31,776 nt of DNA from Candidatus Coatesiibacteriota bacterium (GTDB lineage Bacteria > JAFGND01): contig JAFGND010000062.1 of NCBI GenBank assembly GCA_016927185.1, positions 1 to 31,776 of the forward strand. Direction: 5' to 3'. Position numbers and translations under genes: made by a program. A model generated the notes under the pieces. That model searched no databases. It was not told where the DNA came from and saw only the letters and a list, made by a program, of their open reading frames with translations. This document shows, in pieces, positions 1 to 7,145 of this stretch. How positions within the stretch are numbered: position 1 is the first letter of the stretch; each line of letters opens with the position of its first letter.

Positions 1-2
1 AT

Positions 3-1622
3 TACCTCAAGGGATATATCTATCTGGAATCAAGATATCTTGCATCCAGACAGGTATTGAAAAAAGCTTCCCTGCAAACTGAAGGGCAGAAGAAAATCAT
101 GACAGAATATCTGGATCAGACCATAGAATATACACCTGGTTTATCGATATTAATATATGATTTCAATGGTAGTATAATATATAATGGTCTCTCTTCATCC
201 ATAAGAGAAGTGAACACAGAGATTGATCTTTATTCAGAACCTACAATTGACTTTAATAGAAGCTTGATTTATTATACAAGAGTATATGAAGAATTCGTAA
301 TGACATTATATCTGGAATCTCCTCTGGTATCTGAAGCGGCTTATGTTTCAAAGGTACTGACTTTTCTCTGGATAATAGCAATCATAAGCTCATTAGGCTT
401 TCTCCTGATTGCCTATGAATACGCTATAAAACCATACAGGAAACTCAAGGAAGTAGCTAATACTGCTCCCTTCATAACGTCAGCAAAGGAACATGAAAGC
501 GATATAGAAAGGATAACCTTCTCATTTGAAGAGACCATAAAGGCATTAAGAGACAAGCAGAAGGAACTAGAATTGCTGTATAAGGCAGCAAACGAAAAGG
601 CAGCAGCATATGAAGCATATAATGAGAATATACTGAAAAGTATTCATTCGGCTCTCATCGTAACTGATATTGATAGCAGAATAGTTCTCTGTAACTCTAG
701 TTTCAGCAGGAATTTTCTGGATAACAAGGAGATTTTATCTGCAGCAAGAATTGATGAAACATCTATTGATGATTTTTTCAAGGAAATCCTAAATAGCGCT
801 AGAATGGGTAATCACATTGAAGATGTTGAATTTTTCAAGAAAGATAAGATATATTCAGTATCCGTTTCTATTGTAACTGACCAGAAAGATATATTGCAGG
901 GATATTCTATTCTGGCAGTTGATGTGACAAAAATCAGGGAGCTTGAAAGGGAAATTGCTGAAAAGCGTAATCTTGCAGAACTTGGAACACTGTCAGCAGG
1001 ATTAGCTCATGAAATAAGGAATTCTCTTGGAACAATACTTGGTTACTCAAAATTGCTTCAGAAAGAAAAAATTTCTGAAGAAGCATTCAAATATCTTGAA
1101 AGCATACTCAACGAAATCAAGTCTTCTGAAAACCTGGTAAGAAGTCTAATGGATTTTGCCAAGAAACCTCAGCTAGAACTTATCAAGGTTAAATTGTCAG
1201 ATTTGCTTAACTCAGCATTGCAGAAATTATTTCTCCAGTTTGGTGAAAGAAAAGTCTTCTGGTTGCCAGATGAAAACAGTTTTGAAGTAGAAATAGAAAC
1301 AGATATTCCTCTTTTTGAGTCTGCTTTATACAATATTTTAAAAAATGCTTTCGAGGCATCCATGGATAACAAACCCATACATCTAAGTATAACAAGAAAT
1401 ATTGATTCTGTAATCCTTTTCATAAAAGATGAAGGAAAGGGAATAGCGGAAGATAAACAGGAAGATGTATTCATGGCCTTTTATACATCCAAAGAAAAAG
1501 GATTGGGTCTTGGTCTTGCTTTAGTAAGAAAGAATCTCAGTCTTTTAAATTCATCTATAAGCATAGCAGATACTTCCGAAAAGGGAACTACATTCAAGAT
1601 AGTTATCAATTCAGTTTGCTGA
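3..1622 (+). CDS. NtrB/AtoS-like sensor histidine kinase, 5' end cut by window
   Basis: A membrane sensor kinase that would autophosphorylate on histidine and pass the phosphate to a response regulator. The frame is open without a stop to the left window edge, so the TTG at 57 is not the real start; the true N-terminus lies outside. Numbering from that TTG: an extracytoplasmic sensing stretch (about 1-98), one membrane helix (about 100-123), a HAMP-like and coiled-coil linker (125-190), a PAS domain (about 191-295), the phospho-acceptor H-box LAHEIRNSL with His318, the N-box (Asn426 and Asn430), the G1 box DEGKGI (458-463) and the G2 box GLGLGLAL (482-489). All catalytic boxes are intact. The H-box and PAS arrangement resembles NtrB/AtoS/ZraS kinases, which usually partner sigma-54 activators. 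No response regulator lies in the window; it may be upstream. Confidence 0.9.
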   Translation, partial: YLKGYIYLESRYLASRQVLKKASLQTEGQKKIMTEYLDQTIEYTPGLSILIYDFNGSIIYNGLSSSIREVNTEIDLYSEPTIDFNRSLIYYTRVYEEFVMTLYLESPLVSEAAYVSKVLTFLWIIAIISSLGFLLIAYEYAIKPYRKLKEVANTAPFITSAKEHESDIERITFSFEETIKALRDKQKELELLYKAANEKAAAYEAYNENILKSIHSALIVTDIDSRIVLCNSSFSRNFLDNKEILSAARIDETSIDDFFKEILNSARMGNHIEDVEFFKKDKIYSVSVSIVTDQKDILQGYSILAVDVTKIRELEREIAEKRNLAELGTLSAGLAHEIRNSLGTILGYSKLLQKEKISEEAFKYLESILNEIKSSENLVRSLMDFAKKPQLELIKVKLSDLLNSALQKLFLQFGERKVFWLPDENSFEVEIETDIPLFESALYNILKNAFEASMDNKPIHLSITRNIDSVILFIKDEGKGIAEDKQEDVFMAFYTSKEKGLGLGLALVRKNLSLLNSSISIADTSEKGTTFKIVINSVC

Positions 1623-1689
1623 GTAATCCAGTAATAATATCCATGAAAGTCATGTTTGACAATGTTTTATAGAATATTATTGAAATACC

Positions 1690-1718
1690 TTGACATCATA
1701 TATTATGTTTACTATCAA
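1690..1718 (+). promoter_or_regulatory. Probable housekeeping promoter of the PQQ-repeat protein
   Basis: TTGACA at 1690-1695, a 17-base spacer and TATCAA at 1713-1718. Transcription would begin near 1725, just ahead of the AAAGGAGG ribosome-binding site at 1731-1738. The -35 is perfect and the -10 is partial. Confidence 0.45.
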
Positions 1719-1742
1719 GGAGCTAAATTTAAAGGAGGTAAT

Positions 1743-3572
1743 ATGAAGACTTTCTGGGTTGTTCTGCTGATTATGCTAAGCATAGCTTTTCTTTATACTG
1801 CTCCTGGTGATCTGAGATGGAGATATCAGTCCAGGTATACTTACAATTATTCATCACCATATTTTCTTGATGGTGTTGTATATTTTGCTTCAAGAGACAG
1901 CAGCATATATTCTATCAATTCTATTGACGGTTCTCTGAGATGGAATTACAAGACAGGTGCAACTATTTACTCATCACCTGTCTGTGCTGATAATACTGTT
2001 TATTGCGGAAGTTATGATTACTATCTTTATGCATTGAATGCGGCTGATGGAAACCTGAGATGGAGATATAGAACTGGAGCAGGAATTTATTATTCAACTC
2101 CATTTGTAAGCAACGGAGTTGTATATACAGGTAGTGATGACAATTACATTTATGCAATAAATGCATCAGCTGGTTCACTTGTATGGAGATATTATACTTC
2201 AGGTGATACTGATAGCTCACCATTTGTTAATGGAACAACAGTTTATTGTGGCAGTTATGATACTTATCTTTATGCACTTAATACATCAGACGGTTCCCTG
2301 AGATGGAGATACAAGACTAGTGGAGCTGTTCGTTCTTCTCCGTGTGCAGCAGATGGGACCGTATTTGTCGGTAGTAATGATTATTATGTTTATGCAGTAA
2401 ATGAATCAGATGGATCCCTGAAGTGGAGTTACAGGACAGGAAATTATGTTTATTCATCACCATGTTTTGTCAATAATACAGTTTACATTGGAAGTAATGA
2501 TGATTATATTTATGCACTAAATGCTACTGATGGAAGCCTTAGATGGCGTTATCTGACAGGTGGTGATATCAACTCCTCACCTGATGTTTATGATGGATTG
2601 GTATCAGTGGGATGCTATGACAGGTATGTCTATACACTTAATGAATCCGATGGTTCATTAGCATGGAGAGCTCAGCTTGGAGCATATATTTACTGGTCAG
2701 CACCCTGCATAAGAGATGGTGGATTATATATAGAGGATAATGACAGATATTTTTATGCACTTTATGCAGGAGTTCTTTCACTCACATCCCCGAATGGTGG
2801 AGAGGACTGGCTGGTTGGAACCAATCATGACATTACATGGACACCAGCAAAAGGGAATGTTGATATTGTTAACATAGATTACTCAACAAATAGTGGATCA
2901 ACATGGATTCAGATTTCCAATGCCTCTAACTCAGCAGGAACTTATTCATGGACAATTCCGAATACTCCTTCTGACAATTGCCTGGCAAGAGTTACAAGCA
3001 GGTGGGGAACACTGACTGATGCAAGTGATGCAGTATTCAAGATAAATCCAGGTTCTGTACAGGTAATTTCCCCTAATGGTGGAGAATCATGGGAAGTAGG
3101 AACCGTTCATAATATCTTGTGGAGTGCCACAACAAATGTTGATACAGTAAAAATTGATTATTCAACAGATAACGGATCAAACTGGATTTCAGTTACAAGA
3201 GCAGAGAACAATGGAACTTATTCATGGACAATTCCTGATACTCCTTCACCTGACTGTCTTGTAAGGGTAACTAGCAGGGATGACAGATTAACCGATTCAA
3301 GTGACAATACATTCGAGATTTACAGACCAGCAGGTTACAAAGTCAAAAAGACTTCAATTGCTCTTCCAATTAAATTCAGCGTCTCACCAGTTCCATTCAA
3401 GGACAGACTGAATATAAGCAGTCCTACAAACTGCTGTATTTATGATGTTTCAGGAAGGCTGATAAAGACTCTTGCAAGAGGCAAGCATATTGTTGATACA
3501 AATAAATGGTCAGCAGGTGTCTATTTCATAAAGAATGAAAAGGAAATAAAGAAGACAATCAAGATAGATTGA
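1743..3572 (+). CDS. Secreted PQQ-like beta-propeller protein with C-terminal sorting domain
   Basis: A 609-residue exported protein, probably displayed on the surface or released. I chose ATG 1743 because AAAGGAGG lies four bases upstream and the protein then starts with a signal peptide (MKTFWVVLLIMLSIAFLYTA); an upstream TTG at 1656 would bury it. Residues about 24-345 hold eight consecutive repeats of about 40 residues with the pattern LRWRY..SSP...TVY.GS.D.Y.YALN..DGS, the PQQ/WD-like propeller signature. Two copies of an Ig-like module of about 85 residues follow, each starting SPNGGE.W.VGT and containing GTYSWTIP.TPS. The end (about 540-609) resembles a type IX sorting domain (VSPVPF..., YDVSGRLI, SAGVYFIK). 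No quinone-dehydrogenase catalytic signature is visible, so this is more likely a binding scaffold than an enzyme. Ligand unknown. Confidence 0.85.
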   Translation: MKTFWVVLLIMLSIAFLYTAPGDLRWRYQSRYTYNYSSPYFLDGVVYFASRDSSIYSINSIDGSLRWNYKTGATIYSSPVCADNTVYCGSYDYYLYALNAADGNLRWRYRTGAGIYYSTPFVSNGVVYTGSDDNYIYAINASAGSLVWRYYTSGDTDSSPFVNGTTVYCGSYDTYLYALNTSDGSLRWRYKTSGAVRSSPCAADGTVFVGSNDYYVYAVNESDGSLKWSYRTGNYVYSSPCFVNNTVYIGSNDDYIYALNATDGSLRWRYLTGGDINSSPDVYDGLVSVGCYDRYVYTLNESDGSLAWRAQLGAYIYWSAPCIRDGGLYIEDNDRYFYALYAGVLSLTSPNGGEDWLVGTNHDITWTPAKGNVDIVNIDYSTNSGSTWIQISNASNSAGTYSWTIPNTPSDNCLARVTSRWGTLTDASDAVFKINPGSVQVISPNGGESWEVGTVHNILWSATTNVDTVKIDYSTDNGSNWISVTRAENNGTYSWTIPDTPSPDCLVRVTSRDDRLTDSSDNTFEIYRPAGYKVKKTSIALPIKFSVSPVPFKDRLNISSPTNCCIYDVSGRLIKTLARGKHIVDTNKWSAGVYFIKNEKEIKKTIKID

Positions 3573-3596
3573 AATAATTCTTCTCCCTTTTGAATT

Positions 3597-3624
3597 AAAA
3601 ACCCGTTGAAATATACGGGTTTTT
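3597..3624. terminator. Bidirectional intrinsic terminator
   Basis: A perfect 10-base stem, AAAAACCCGT (3597-3606) with ACGGGTTTTT (3615-3624), around an 8-base loop. U-runs are present on both strands, so it can end both converging genes. It overlaps the stop codon of the minus-strand gene. Confidence 0.85.
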
Positions 3625-5134
3625 ATTTGATTACAGGAATTTTTCCTGAGATGTTCTTGCAACTTATGGTACTTATTAACCTGTAAAGAATAATCCCATT
3701 CGGGAGATTTCCAATATAGAGCTTTCCATCAGTTTGATTTATTCTGAAAGAAGAAATCTTTCTTCCTGACAGGTTATAAAGCAACAGCTTGTCATTCATG
3801 GAAAGATTCCTGTAATGCAAATAACCATTGCTGAAGTAAATCTTCTGCTTAAGATGAGATGGAACTGAGCTTAATGCATAATTGAAACCATTACTGACAT
3901 ATTCATAGCAGCCTATGTCATAATATTGTCCCTGTGGTCTTTTTACTCCATCAAGATCGTTTTTAACTATATAGGAAACTGCATCAGTACCCTTCTCTAC
4001 AGGTTGGGAATTCTCCCTGTAATGAAAATTCCTGTTCTGCCAGTCCATGAATATATTATTCATGTTTTCAGCTATATAAGAATGCCTGTCATATCCATAA
4101 GATTGCCACCTTGAAAGATCAATTACATTATCACCATCATATGACATCCTGTCTACAACTAAATTGTAATCACTGAAAAAGCCGCTTCTTGAAGATTCAT
4201 CTATTGTAATGCTGCCCCTGTAACTATGAAGATTTATTAAAATATTGTTGTAAACCGTATCATTAGTGGAAGAAGTATTGATATTTATGCACCATCTGCC
4301 ATTATCCGGTTGTATTATTGTATTATTGAAAATCTTTACATGATGCGAACCCTGAGAAGCATCTATTTGATATAAACTGATACCACTTGCATGATTCATG
4401 TAAAGCAGATTGTTGAATATATGGGAATTTATGACACCATCACAATTGATTCCTGAACCTCCACCATTACCATTTTCATATATGATGTTTCCTTCCACGA
4501 TTGCATCTGAAATTACACCATCCCCTCCCTGACTGACATCCCCATTCATATGTATGCCACAACCATTGTTATGATGAGATATGTTACACCTTATTATTGG
4601 GTGATCCGCACTGTTAGAGAAATAAATCCCATGCTCATCCTGGCTGTTAAGGCATTCGTTATATTCTATCAGAGCATAGTCAGCAAATCCCGTGAAAATG
4701 CCTCTTTCATAATTGTTATCACAGTAATTGCTTCTGATTGTGACATGTGATGAAACTGCTACCCTGATTCCATTCCTTGGCATACCTATTACCTTGAAAT
4801 TCTCTATTATTACCCAGCTGGAATTCTCAACATTTATTCCATCTGGAGTAACAGGATTTCTTGTTGTTATTCTTGCATTATCGGAAAATCCCCTGAACAC
4901 AATAGGTCTTTGCTCAGTACCATTTTTCTCAAGATAAAAACCTGCGTAATCACCATTGAGAGTGAGTACGCTGTCAGATGCAACTACAATATCCGCCGCA
5001 TGCTGCAATGTCCTGAATGCCTCATCCCGGGATCTTCCATTATTATCGTCGTCGCCATTCGTTGATACATAATAGGTTACGGAAAACAGATTGACGAATG
5101 AAAACATGATATAAAGCAATGAGAGTTTCATCAT
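3623..5134 (-). CDS. Secreted right-handed beta-helix protein (DUF1565-like) with C-terminal sorting domain
   Basis: A 503-residue exported protein, probably a surface carbohydrate-binding or carbohydrate-active protein. Start chosen at the ATG five bases after AGGAGG; the next codon is also ATG and cannot be excluded. A signal peptide (about 1-18) is followed by YYVSTNGDDDNNGRS, typical of the DUF1565 opening of parallel beta-helix proteins. Many short Asn-rich coils follow (for example IFNNTI, YNNILI, SHHNNGCGIH), as in Pbl/NosD-type right-handed helices. The last 75 residues resemble a type IX sorting domain (LLLYNLSGRKI...LPNGIILYRL) but carry an extra Lys/Ile-rich tail. Pectate-lyase-type activity is possible for this fold, but I see no clear catalytic triad, so no enzymatic role is assigned. 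Confidence 0.8.
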   Translation of the reverse strand: MMKLSLLYIMFSFVNLFSVTYYVSTNGDDDNNGRSRDEAFRTLQHAADIVVASDSVLTLNGDYAGFYLEKNGTEQRPIVFRGFSDNARITTRNPVTPDGINVENSSWVIIENFKVIGMPRNGIRVAVSSHVTIRSNYCDNNYERGIFTGFADYALIEYNECLNSQDEHGIYFSNSADHPIIRCNISHHNNGCGIHMNGDVSQGGDGVISDAIVEGNIIYENGNGGGSGINCDGVINSHIFNNLLYMNHASGISLYQIDASQGSHHVKIFNNTIIQPDNGRWCININTSSTNDTVYNNILINLHSYRGSITIDESSRSGFFSDYNLVVDRMSYDGDNVIDLSRWQSYGYDRHSYIAENMNNIFMDWQNRNFHYRENSQPVEKGTDAVSYIVKNDLDGVKRPQGQYYDIGCYEYVSNGFNYALSSVPSHLKQKIYFSNGYLHYRNLSMNDKLLLYNLSGRKISSFRINQTDGKLYIGNLPNGIILYRLISTISCKNISGKIPVIK

Positions 5135-5157
5135 TATTACCTCCTGAGTAGAATTTG

Positions 5158-5186
5158 TAAGCACACAGGAACATCTGTTTTGTCAA
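5158..5186 (-). promoter_or_regulatory. Probable promoter of the beta-helix gene
   Basis: On the minus strand, TTGACA (5186-5181), 17 bases, then TGCTTA (5163-5158). The predicted start near 5151 falls just before the AGGAGG at 5145-5140. The -35 is perfect; the -10 is weak. Confidence 0.35.
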
Positions 5187-5232
5187 GTTAAATGATTTTC
5201 CAGTGAAAAAGGCTTATTGAAAACTTTACTCT

Positions 5233-5299
5233 ATACCCCAAATGAGGCATGGTAAGAATGTAAAATACCTCAATAGAGGCATTGTCCCATATGGGGTAT
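5233..5299 (+). promoter_or_regulatory. Three 18-base dyads, probable activator-binding sites
   Basis: Three related imperfect palindromes: ATACCCCAAATGAGGCAT (5233-5250), ATACCTCAATAGAGGCAT (5265-5282) and a more degenerate inverted copy at 5282-5299 whose right half TGGGGTAT mirrors the first. Approximate consensus: ATACCyCA-N2-TGrGGyAT. Centres are 32 and 17 bases apart. They end about 50 bases ahead of a sigma-54 promoter, where enhancer-binding activators normally bind. They could also serve the divergent beta-helix gene. Confidence 0.6.
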
Positions 5300-5347
5300 T
5301 TATATGCATTGTCAATCCAGTTCTTGCTTATAATGAGCTTTTAAGAA

Positions 5348-5363
5348 TGGCATATTTATTGCT
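5348..5363 (+). promoter_or_regulatory. Sigma-54 (RpoN) promoter of the SPFH operon
   Basis: TGGCATATTTATTGCT matches the sigma-54 consensus TGGCAYR-N4-TTGCW at every defined position, with GG (5349-5350) and GC (5361-5362) separated by exactly ten bases. Transcription would begin near 5374, giving a leader of about 119 nt. No other such match was noticed in the intergenic regions of this window. Confidence 0.72.
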
Positions 5364-5393
5364 AAGATATTAATAAAAAACCACTTTCAGAAT

Positions 5394-5413
5394 AAAGGGG
5401 GGAAAATATGTAG
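5394..5413 (+). other. Leader start-stop element (strong SD, AUG UAG)
   Basis: Within the predicted leader a purine run AAAGGGGGGA (5394-5403) stands five bases before ATG (5408-5410), which is followed immediately by TAG (5411-5413). If transcribed, a ribosome could load and stop on a one-codon frame about 80 nt before the real gene. It may be fortuitous. Confidence 0.3.
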
Positions 5414-5427
5414 AACAAAAGGGAATG

Positions 5428-5457
5428 TTTTTTCTTGACTATTTTATCAAGAAAAAA
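5428..5457 (+). repeat. Perfect 11-base inverted repeat in the SPFH operon leader
   Basis: TTTTTTCTTGA (5428-5438) and TCAAGAAAAAA (5447-5457) are exact reverse complements around an 8-base loop. The hairpin ends 23 bases before the ribosome-binding site at 5481. It could be a repressor site or a leader hairpin. A TTGACT at 5435-5440 inside it could also act as a -35 box, but no good -10 follows. Confidence 0.5.
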
Positions 5458-5492
5458 TGATTGACAGTTGTTATAGAAACAAGGAGGTTAAT

Positions 5493-5975
5493 ATGGGTTT
5501 CACAGACAAACTAAGAGATATAGTAAATAAAATTACTGATTTTATACCTGGATACAAAGGATATAAGGATAAGGAAGAGTTAAGAGATACTGACAAGCAA
5601 TTGAGAGATTTCATTGGTGTTCAATTCTCAATAGTAAAAACCAGTTTTGATAAATGGACAAAAGATGCTGCAAATGCAGGTGATTTGGGAATATTGAAAA
5701 ATCTGGGGAATACAGCTAAAATATTAGAGAAGATAACTGATGGAATACGTTATGCACCAAGAGGTTATGCAGGTCTTTTTGATAAAAATGCAGTCGAAGA
5801 GGAAGAACTGGAAAAGCTTCACCAATATGATCTTAGCATATTGGAGCAAGTCATGCAACTAAAAGCACTGTTTGATCAGGATTTTTCAAAGGAAAACCTG
5901 GCAAACGCAGACAAGATTATGAGTGAAATTGACAAAAAACTGGCTCTCAGATCCAGTATTCTTAAACCACTATAA
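5493..5975 (+). CDS. Small helical protein of unknown function, first gene of SPFH operon
   Basis: A 160-residue, charged, mainly helical cytoplasmic protein with no signal peptide and no membrane helix. ATG 5493 is preferred over the ATG at 5457 because AAGGAGG lies five bases before it. The N-terminal segment (residues 17-39) has the pattern F-I-P-G-Y-K-G-Y-K-x-K-E followed by R/D-rich residues. I have the impression that a P-G-Y-x-G-Y-x-x-K-E-x-R motif recurs in uncharacterised proteins next to SPFH zinc-ribbon genes, but cannot confirm it here. The rest is predicted helix with an acidic stretch (about 107-113). The next gene starts 11 bases downstream, so the two are surely co-transcribed and may form a complex. 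It occupies the place that PspA-like proteins hold in some SPFH operons, yet it is shorter and I see no PspA homology. Confidence 0.85.
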   Translation: MGFTDKLRDIVNKITDFIPGYKGYKDKEELRDTDKQLRDFIGVQFSIVKTSFDKWTKDAANAGDLGILKNLGNTAKILEKITDGIRYAPRGYAGLFDKNAVEEEELEKLHQYDLSILEQVMQLKALFDQDFSKENLANADKIMSEIDKKLALRSSILKPL

Positions 5976-5986
5976 GGAGGAGAAAA

Positions 5987-7105
5987 ATGAATCCCTTGAA
6001 CTTGATGGAAATCATTGAATATCATGATCCTACTGGAGACGAAATTGTACACAAGATTCCGGAATATGGTTCTGCTGAAACCAAGATAGGCTCACAGCTT
6101 ATTGTTCTGGAAAGCCAATCCGCTGTCTTCTTCAGGGATGGAAAAGCACTTGATACTTTCGGAGCAGGCAGACATACACTTACAACAACAAATCTCCCAC
6201 TCATTGCAGGCTTGATTGGAAAAGCATTTGATGGAAGAAGTCCTTTCAGGACAGAAGTCTTCTTTGTCAATCAGAAGGTTTTCACTGATCTCAAATGGGG
6301 CACCAAGGAGCCTATTCTCTACAGAGATGCTGAATTCAAGATGATAAGACTGCGTGCATTTGGAAGTTTCTCTATAAGAGTTATTGATCCATTCTTGTTC
6401 ATAAACAAGATGGTCGGAACAATGAGCTCTTTTACAAAAGAAGACATAGAAAGCTTTTTGAAGGGAATAATTCTTGCCAGACTGACTGATTTTCTTGGAG
6501 AGAACCTGAAATCCATACTTGATCTAGGGCAGTATTTCGATGAGATCGGAGTCGGAGTTAAATCACGTGTTATAGACGATTTCGGAAAATATGGACTTGA
6601 AGCTCCTGATTTCCTGATCCAGAGCATTTCAGTTCCAGAAGAAGTCCAGAAAATGATAGATGCAAGATCAAGCATGAGTGCATTAGGCAATATGAATGAA
6701 TTCATGCAGTTCCAGGCAGCCAAATCAATGGAGGAAGCAGCAAAAAATCAATCAGGCGGTGCTGGAATGGGTATGGGAATGGGTGCTGGAATAGGAATGG
6801 GCATGATATTGCCAGGAATGGTGCAACAAGCAAACCAGCAGCAGCAGCAATCACAGACTCCAAAAGTAATGGTGAAATGCGTAAACGGTCATGATTGTCC
6901 AGAAGGAACAAAGTTCTGTCCTGAATGTGGAGGGAAAGTTATTACTCCAGGCAAGGCTAATTGTATTAGCTGCAATGCAGAGATTAAAGAGGGAGCCAAA
7001 TTCTGCCCTGAATGCGGTGCAAAGCAGACTATGAATTGTCCTTCATGCAATGCAGAAATAAAACCGGGAGTTAAGTTCTGCCCTGAATGCGGAGCTAAAT
7101 TATAG
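5987..7105 (+). CDS. SPFH/stomatin-family protein with three C-terminal zinc ribbons
   Basis: A 372-residue protein of the YdjI/COG4260 type (SPFH domain plus C-terminal zinc ribbon). Such proteins form membrane-associated oligomers and are often linked to envelope stress. The start follows AAGGAGG. The SPFH fold covers about 25-235. A Gly/Met-rich linker (256-278) and a Gln-rich run (280-290) follow, then three zinc ribbons: Cys298/304/311/314, Cys326/329/340/343 and Cys351/354/365/368. The first is atypical, its leading pair spaced as C-x5-C. No strong membrane helix is visible, apart from weak hydrophobicity in the Gly/Met linker. The neighbours (small helical protein, methyltransferase) and the sigma-54 promoter suggest inducible expression. 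Assignment to SPFH is firm; the cellular role is inferred. Confidence 0.88.
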   Translation: MNPLNLMEIIEYHDPTGDEIVHKIPEYGSAETKIGSQLIVLESQSAVFFRDGKALDTFGAGRHTLTTTNLPLIAGLIGKAFDGRSPFRTEVFFVNQKVFTDLKWGTKEPILYRDAEFKMIRLRAFGSFSIRVIDPFLFINKMVGTMSSFTKEDIESFLKGIILARLTDFLGENLKSILDLGQYFDEIGVGVKSRVIDDFGKYGLEAPDFLIQSISVPEEVQKMIDARSSMSALGNMNEFMQFQAAKSMEEAAKNQSGGAGMGMGMGAGIGMGMILPGMVQQANQQQQQSQTPKVMVKCVNGHDCPEGTKFCPECGGKVITPGKANCISCNAEIKEGAKFCPECGAKQTMNCPSCNAEIKPGVKFCPECGAKL

Positions 7106-7145
7106 CATAAAAAGCTTGGTTATAACCTGTTTTTAAGAGGAGATA

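Noticed and set aside
1656-1742. Upstream TTG start for the PQQ protein
   Set aside because: It adds 29 residues before the signal peptide and lacks a ribosome site; ATG 1743 has AAAGGAGG.
1812-2790. DNA tandem repeat or quinoprotein dehydrogenase
   Set aside because: The repetition is the coding pattern of eight propeller blades of about 40 residues with varied codons, and no dehydrogenase catalytic motif is seen.
5309-5334. Housekeeping promoter TTGTCA/TATAAT ahead of the SPFH operon
   Set aside because: The TATAAT at 5329-5334 is perfect but the nearest -35 candidate is only 14 bases away; the sigma-54 match is far better. It remains a secondary possibility.
5457-5492. Earlier ATG of the 160-residue protein
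   Set aside because: It lies at the end of the hairpin arm with no ribosome site, while 5493 follows AAGGAGG.
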